From Hyphomonadaceae bacterium UBA4763 (GTDB lineage: Bacteria; Pseudomonadota; Alphaproteobacteria; Caulobacterales; Aquidulcibacteraceae), in the NCBI GenBank assembly GCA_002403455.1, contig DHHV01000153.1:1-8462 (forward strand): a DNA stretch of 8,462 nucleotides, in the 5' to 3' direction. Of the stretch, positions 5,089-8,462 are shown piece by piece (the first letter of the stretch is position 1; each line of letters starts with the position of its first letter). The notes beneath the pieces were generated by a model that was given only the letters and a program-made list of their open reading frames with translations, was not told the DNA's origin and ran no database searches. A program made the position numbers and the translations under genes.

Positions 5089-6852
5089 ATGCAGCCCACC
5101 CCCACGATTTCGGCGCGCGCAGGATTTAACCCAGGCTTGCACGATACAATCTGCGATGCGCTTGACTATGCGGCGACGGGCGAGTGCGGCATGAATTTCT
5201 ACTCTGCGCGCGGCGATTTGGTCGATCGCATGCCCTATGCGGAGCTGCGCGATGAGGCGCGCATGACGGCGCGGCGCTTTGCGGCGTTGGGGCTTGAGCG
5301 TGGCGATCGCGTGATGTTGCTGGCGGAGACCGACCGGCATTTCATTATCAATTTGATGGGCGCGATGTATGCGGGGTTATTGCCCGCGCCGGTGCCGATC
5401 CCGGTTCTGTTCGGCGAAAAGGACGATTACGTCGACGGCCTGCGCCGGCGCATCGACAATGCCGATTCTGGCGTGATGATCGGGCCGGACGGGCTGTTGG
5501 ACCTGATGCGCGAGGCTTGCGAGCATCGCACAATGCGCTTGATCGCCGGGGTGCGAGAGTTCGAGTCTTTGGCGGCCGGCGATTCCATGCCAGGGCCGAA
5601 CGCTGCGCGCGAAGTTGCGTATTTGCAATATTCATCGGGCAGCACGCGCTCGCCGGCCGGGGTGGAGATCACCCATCACGCGCTGATGTCGAATGTGCGG
5701 GGGATCATTGGCGATGGCTTGAAAGGGCGATCGGGTGATCGGGTGGTGTCATGGCTACCGCTCTATCACGATATGGGTCTGGTCGGGTTTTTCTTCGTGC
5801 CGCTGGGCGCCAATGTCAGCGTCGATTTGATGGCGACGCGCGATTTTGCCCGTCGGCCGTTGACGTGGCTGAAGTTGATTTCGCAAAATCGCGGTACAAT
5901 GGCTTATAGCCCGAGCTTTGGCTATGAATTATGCGTCCGGCAGGGTCAGCGCGCCGATTTGAGCGGTCTTGATCTGTCGTCTTGGCGCTGCGCCGGCATT
6001 GGCGGCGACATGGTTCGGGCGCGCATCCTTGACGAATTCGCCGAGATTTACACCAAGGTTGGGTTCAAGCGGACGTCGTTTGTGCCGAGCTATGGACTGG
6101 CGGAAGCCACCTTGGCGTTGACCTTTGCCCCGGATCTGGCGGGTGCGCGCTATCATCGGCTCGATCGCGCGGCGCTGGATCGCGGCGATGTGGTCTTTGC
6201 GGACGCGGACGCCAGCGATTTACGGGCGCGCACCTTTGTTGGCTGCGGCTCGGTGATTGGTGAGCATGTGATTGAGGTGCGCGACGAACTCGGCGCGCCA
6301 GCGGCGCCCGGCAAGATCGGGCGAATTTTTGCGCGCGGCGCCAGCCTGATGCGCGGCTATTTCCGCAATCCAGAGGCCACCCACCGGGCGTTAAGCGTTG
6401 ATGGCTGGCTCGACACTGGCGATCTCGGCTTTATCGAAGACGGCGATCTTGTTATCACCGGTCGCGCCAAAGACCTGATCATCGTCAATGGCCGCAATAT
6501 TTGGCCGCAAGATATCGAATGGCAGATCGAAGCCGAGCCGGGCGTTCGCCGCGGCGACGCTTGCGTGTTTTCGGTGGATTTGAACGGCCGCGGCGAAAGC
6601 GTCGTGGCTTTGGTCCAATGCCGGAGCGCCGATCCGGCCATTCGCCAATCGGTGCAAGCGGGCGCGGAATCGGTGCTGCGTAAAGCTGGGCTTGGCGATT
6701 TCGACGTTCATTTGGTGGCGGCCGGCGCCTTGCCGCAGACCTCGTCCGGGAAATTGAGCCGCGCCAAGGCCAAGCTCCTGTTCCTCGACGGCGCCTTTTT
6801 CGCTGCGGCGAATGACGCCAATGGCCAAGAGCGAGCGAGCGTTGTCGGCTGA
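5089..6852 (+). CDS. aasR: Fatty acyl-AMP ligase / acyl-ACP synthetase for sphingolipid synthesis
   Basis: This 587-residue enzyme of the ANL adenylate-forming superfamily has FAAL-like features. The phosphate loop is YSSGSTRSPAGV (181-192), with the RxPAGV ending of fatty acyl-AMP ligases in place of the TGxPKGV of acyl-CoA synthetases. Other core motifs are LPLYHDMGLVG (223-233), YGLAEATLAL (335-344), LDTGDLG (441-447), GRAKDLIIVNGRNIWPQDIE (458-477) and the adenylation lysine in TSSGKLSRAK (551-560; Lys555). It should activate a fatty acid with ATP and transfer it to AcpR, as shown for the AasR type in Rhodobacteria/Caulobacter; transfer to CoA is the alternative. The start is supported by AAGGA at 5075-5079, nine bases upstream. 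It heads the rightward operon, divergent from acpR-spt-bcerS, and its last codons overlap cerR in another frame. Cytoplasmic. Confidence 0.9.
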   Translation: MQPTPTISARAGFNPGLHDTICDALDYAATGECGMNFYSARGDLVDRMPYAELRDEARMTARRFAALGLERGDRVMLLAETDRHFIINLMGAMYAGLLPAPVPIPVLFGEKDDYVDGLRRRIDNADSGVMIGPDGLLDLMREACEHRTMRLIAGVREFESLAAGDSMPGPNAAREVAYLQYSSGSTRSPAGVEITHHALMSNVRGIIGDGLKGRSGDRVVSWLPLYHDMGLVGFFFVPLGANVSVDLMATRDFARRPLTWLKLISQNRGTMAYSPSFGYELCVRQGQRADLSGLDLSSWRCAGIGGDMVRARILDEFAEIYTKVGFKRTSFVPSYGLAEATLALTFAPDLAGARYHRLDRAALDRGDVVFADADASDLRARTFVGCGSVIGEHVIEVRDELGAPAAPGKIGRIFARGASLMRGYFRNPEATHRALSVDGWLDTGDLGFIEDGDLVITGRAKDLIIVNGRNIWPQDIEWQIEAEPGVRRGDACVFSVDLNGRGESVVALVQCRSADPAIRQSVQAGAESVLRKAGLGDFDVHLVAAGALPQTSSGKLSRAKAKLLFLDGAFFAAANDANGQERASVVG

Positions 6853-7780
6853 TACGCCGGCGCGCGTCATTGCATTAACAGGCGCCAGCGGATTCCTCGG
6901 CGGCAGCATTTTGCGCGCTTTGGTCGAACGCCAATATCGGGTGCGCGCGCTGGTGCGGCGCGATCCGCCGCAAGCCGATGGTTTAGCGGGCGTTGAATGG
7001 GTGCGCGGCGCGCTGGAAGACCGGGCAAGTTTGGATCGGCTGACAGAGTCCGCCGACGCCGTGATCCATTGCGCCGCCTTGGTCAAAGCACGGCATGTCC
7101 GAGAGTTTATTGACGCCAATGTTAAAGGGACGGCGCTTCTTGCCCAATCCGCACAGCGGGCCGGCGTGCGCCGCTTTGTGCATGTGTCCTCTCTTGCCGC
7201 GCGCGCCCCCTGGCTGAGCGCCTATGCGGCGACCAAAGCGGCGGCGGAGGCGGAGGTGGCGCGCGTACTGGCGCCCGACGTCTGGACCATCCTGCGGCCG
7301 ACCACGATTTACGGGCCCGGCGATCGGGAAATCATCAAATTGGCGCAATTGGCGCAGAAGGGCGTTGTCCTTGGCCTTGGCGGCGCCGCGCAAGTGTTGT
7401 CGTTCATCCATGTCGCCGACGCGACCAATGCATGTCTCGCCGCATTGGTGGCGCCGCGTGCGGCCGGCCAGGTGATCGAGATCGATGACGGAGTTGGCGG
7501 CTATAACTGGGATCAAATCCGCGATATTCTCGCCAAAGCCTTAGGGGTGAATGTGCGTATCGTGCCCATACCCGGTTGGTTCTTGCACCTTGCCGCTTTC
7601 CTTAATCAGACCGGGGGACAGTTGCTGGGCGGCGCGCCGATTTTCACTTTGGGCAAAGCGCGCGAAATGCGTTATCCCAATTGGGAGGTTTGCGCTGGAC
7701 GCGCCGTCCAATTGTTGGATTGGAGGCCAACAATACCCTTTTCGCGTGGGGCGGAGAGCCTTATCTCCGAGCGGCCATGA
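6812..7780 (+). CDS. cerR: Ceramide reductase (extended SDR, NAD(P)-dependent)
   Basis: The 322-residue product is an extended short-chain dehydrogenase / NAD-dependent epimerase-like protein. The Rossmann motif is TGASGFLGG (23-31). HCAALVK (86-92), HVSSLAA (124-130) and the catalytic pair Tyr138/Lys142 in SAYAATK follow, then RPTTIYGPGD (162-171). In Caulobacter the homologue next to spt and the acyl ligase reduces 3-oxo-ceramide to dihydroceramide, after N-acylation rather than before as in eukaryotes. The start is uncertain: ATG 6812 (overlapping aasR by 41 bases), ATG 6821, and TTG 6842 (11-base overlap) are all in frame and none has a clear Shine-Dalgarno, so translation is probably coupled to aasR termination. 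The stop overlaps the next gene's ATG. A generic sugar epimerase is the alternative, made unlikely by context. Confidence 0.88.
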   Translation: MTPMAKSERALSADTPARVIALTGASGFLGGSILRALVERQYRVRALVRRDPPQADGLAGVEWVRGALEDRASLDRLTESADAVIHCAALVKARHVREFIDANVKGTALLAQSAQRAGVRRFVHVSSLAARAPWLSAYAATKAAAEAEVARVLAPDVWTILRPTTIYGPGDREIIKLAQLAQKGVVLGLGGAAQVLSFIHVADATNACLAALVAPRAAGQVIEIDDGVGGYNWDQIRDILAKALGVNVRIVPIPGWFLHLAAFLNQTGGQLLGGAPIFTLGKAREMRYPNWEVCAGRAVQLLDWRPTIPFSRGAESLISERP

Positions 7781-8462
7781 TTGTCGCCCCTTCCTCGCGT
7801 CGCCCCGGACCGCCGCGATTCCTGCTGTTCTCGGGCAATTATAATTATGTGCGCGACGGCGCCAATCAGGCGCTGAACCGGTTGATTTCCTATTTGGAAG
7901 GGCGCGGGGTCGAGACACGGATCGTCGCGCCGACCGTGAAAAAACCCGCTTTTGAGCCGGCGGGAACCTTGCTGTCGGCCCCGTCTTTTCCGATCCCGTT
8001 TCGGCCGGAATATCGGGTCGCCTACCGCTTTCCGTTCGCGCTGCGTCGGCAATTGGCGGGGTTTGCGCCCGATTTGGTGCAAGTCTCAGCGCCCGATTAT
8101 CTCGGCCATTTGGCGCTCGATTGGGCCGAGCGACATAAAATCACGCGCATTGCTTCCGTGCATACGCGGTTCGAGACCTATATGTCTTATTACGGCTTGG
8201 ATTTCTTGCGGGGCCTGATGGAGATGGGTCTGCGGAAATTCTACAATCGCTGCGAAGTGGTCTTTACGCCGTCGCAGACCATGGCCGAGCAATTCCGCTC
8301 GATCGGGGTGCGCGCGCCATTTCGGTCTTGGGCGCGCGGGGTGCAGGCCGAGCGCTTTTCGCCCGCGCAACGCGATCTGGCTTGGCGGACGTCGCATGGA
8401 TTTGGGCCAGACGAGGTCTTGGTCGCCTTTGTCAGCCGCCTGGTGCTGGAAAAGGGGCTGGA
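7777..8462 (+). CDS. GT4-family glycosyltransferase, partial (3' end outside window)
   Basis: 228 residues are visible; the gene continues past the window. ATG 7777 overlaps the cerR stop as ATGA, so the two are translationally coupled. FLLFSGNYNYVRDGANQALN (15-34) is the glycine-rich N-terminal loop of GT-B enzymes, and PAFEPAG (57-63), PSFPIPFRPEYR (69-80) and SVHTRFETYMSYYG (127-140) match the alpha-mannosyltransferase/GT4 group. WARGVQAERFSPAQRD (185-200) and FVSRLVLEKGL (218-228) begin the nucleotide-sugar-binding half, including the EKG motif. No N-terminal signal or membrane span is visible, so it should act at the cytoplasmic membrane face. Its place in the ceramide operon suggests it glycosylates ceramide or a related lipid, but GT4 acceptors cannot be read from sequence; phospholipid or diacylglycerol glycosylation is also possible. 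Confidence 0.88.
   Translation, partial: MIVAPSSRRPGPPRFLLFSGNYNYVRDGANQALNRLISYLEGRGVETRIVAPTVKKPAFEPAGTLLSAPSFPIPFRPEYRVAYRFPFALRRQLAGFAPDLVQVSAPDYLGHLALDWAERHKITRIASVHTRFETYMSYYGLDFLRGLMEMGLRKFYNRCEVVFTPSQTMAEQFRSIGVRAPFRSWARGVQAERFSPAQRDLAWRTSHGFGPDEVLVAFVSRLVLEKGL

Noticed and set aside
4687..5340. Minus-strand open frame of 217 codons
   Set aside because: It overlaps the true 5' part of aasR in antisense and has low-complexity Arg/His-rich composition without a recognisable domain or Shine-Dalgarno.
6391..7119. Minus-strand open frame of 242 codons antisense to aasR and cerR
   Set aside because: It lies opposite two well-identified genes; long antisense frames are common in GC-rich DNA and the translation shows no family pattern.
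7342..7359. Tandem TTGGCGCAA/TTGGCGCAG repeat
   Set aside because: It encodes two LAQ triplets inside cerR and is explained by coding sequence.

Overview
The window reads as chromosomal DNA of an alphaproteobacterium. The evidence is GC-rich codon use and a serine palmitoyltransferase / specialised acyl carrier protein / acyl-ACP ligase / ceramide synthase / ceramide reductase set of the kind known from Caulobacter and relatives. The genus cannot be fixed from the sequence. No tRNA, rRNA, CRISPR array or intact insertion sequence is visible.

Region 1 (about 1-912) is a small accessory module. A composite inverted repeat (31-101) is followed by a 16-bp palindrome (116-131) that contains a perfect TTGACA -35 box. 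Then come two tightly spaced genes: a 77-aa HicA-like small protein and a 171-aa protein with an N-terminal HicB-like stretch and a central helix-turn-helix. The layout is that of an autoregulated toxin-antitoxin operon, but the function is inferred. Region 2 (1021-1890) is a single glutathione S-transferase of the YghU type.

Region 3 (1911-8462) is a compact ceramide (sphingolipid) biosynthesis locus built as two divergent operons. Leftward from about 4530 run acpR (carrier protein), spt (serine palmitoyltransferase) and bcerS (ceramide synthase of the GNAT type). Rightward from 5089 run aasR (fatty acyl-AMP/acyl-ACP ligase), cerR (ceramide reductase, extended SDR) and a GT4-type glycosyltransferase cut by the window end. 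The established pathway is as follows: AasR loads a fatty acid on AcpR, Spt condenses it with serine to 3-oxo-sphinganine, bCerS N-acylates it, and CerR reduces the 3-keto group. The coupled glycosyltransferase may place a sugar on the ceramide, which is inference.

The 558-bp gap between the two operons has no convincing gene but is rich in inverted repeats (4828-5007). It probably carries both promoters and their control sites. The most useful leads are the toxin-antitoxin candidate with its operator, the palindrome-rich divergent control region, the unusual DQAHC active-site motif of Spt, and the glycosyltransferase linked to the ceramide genes.
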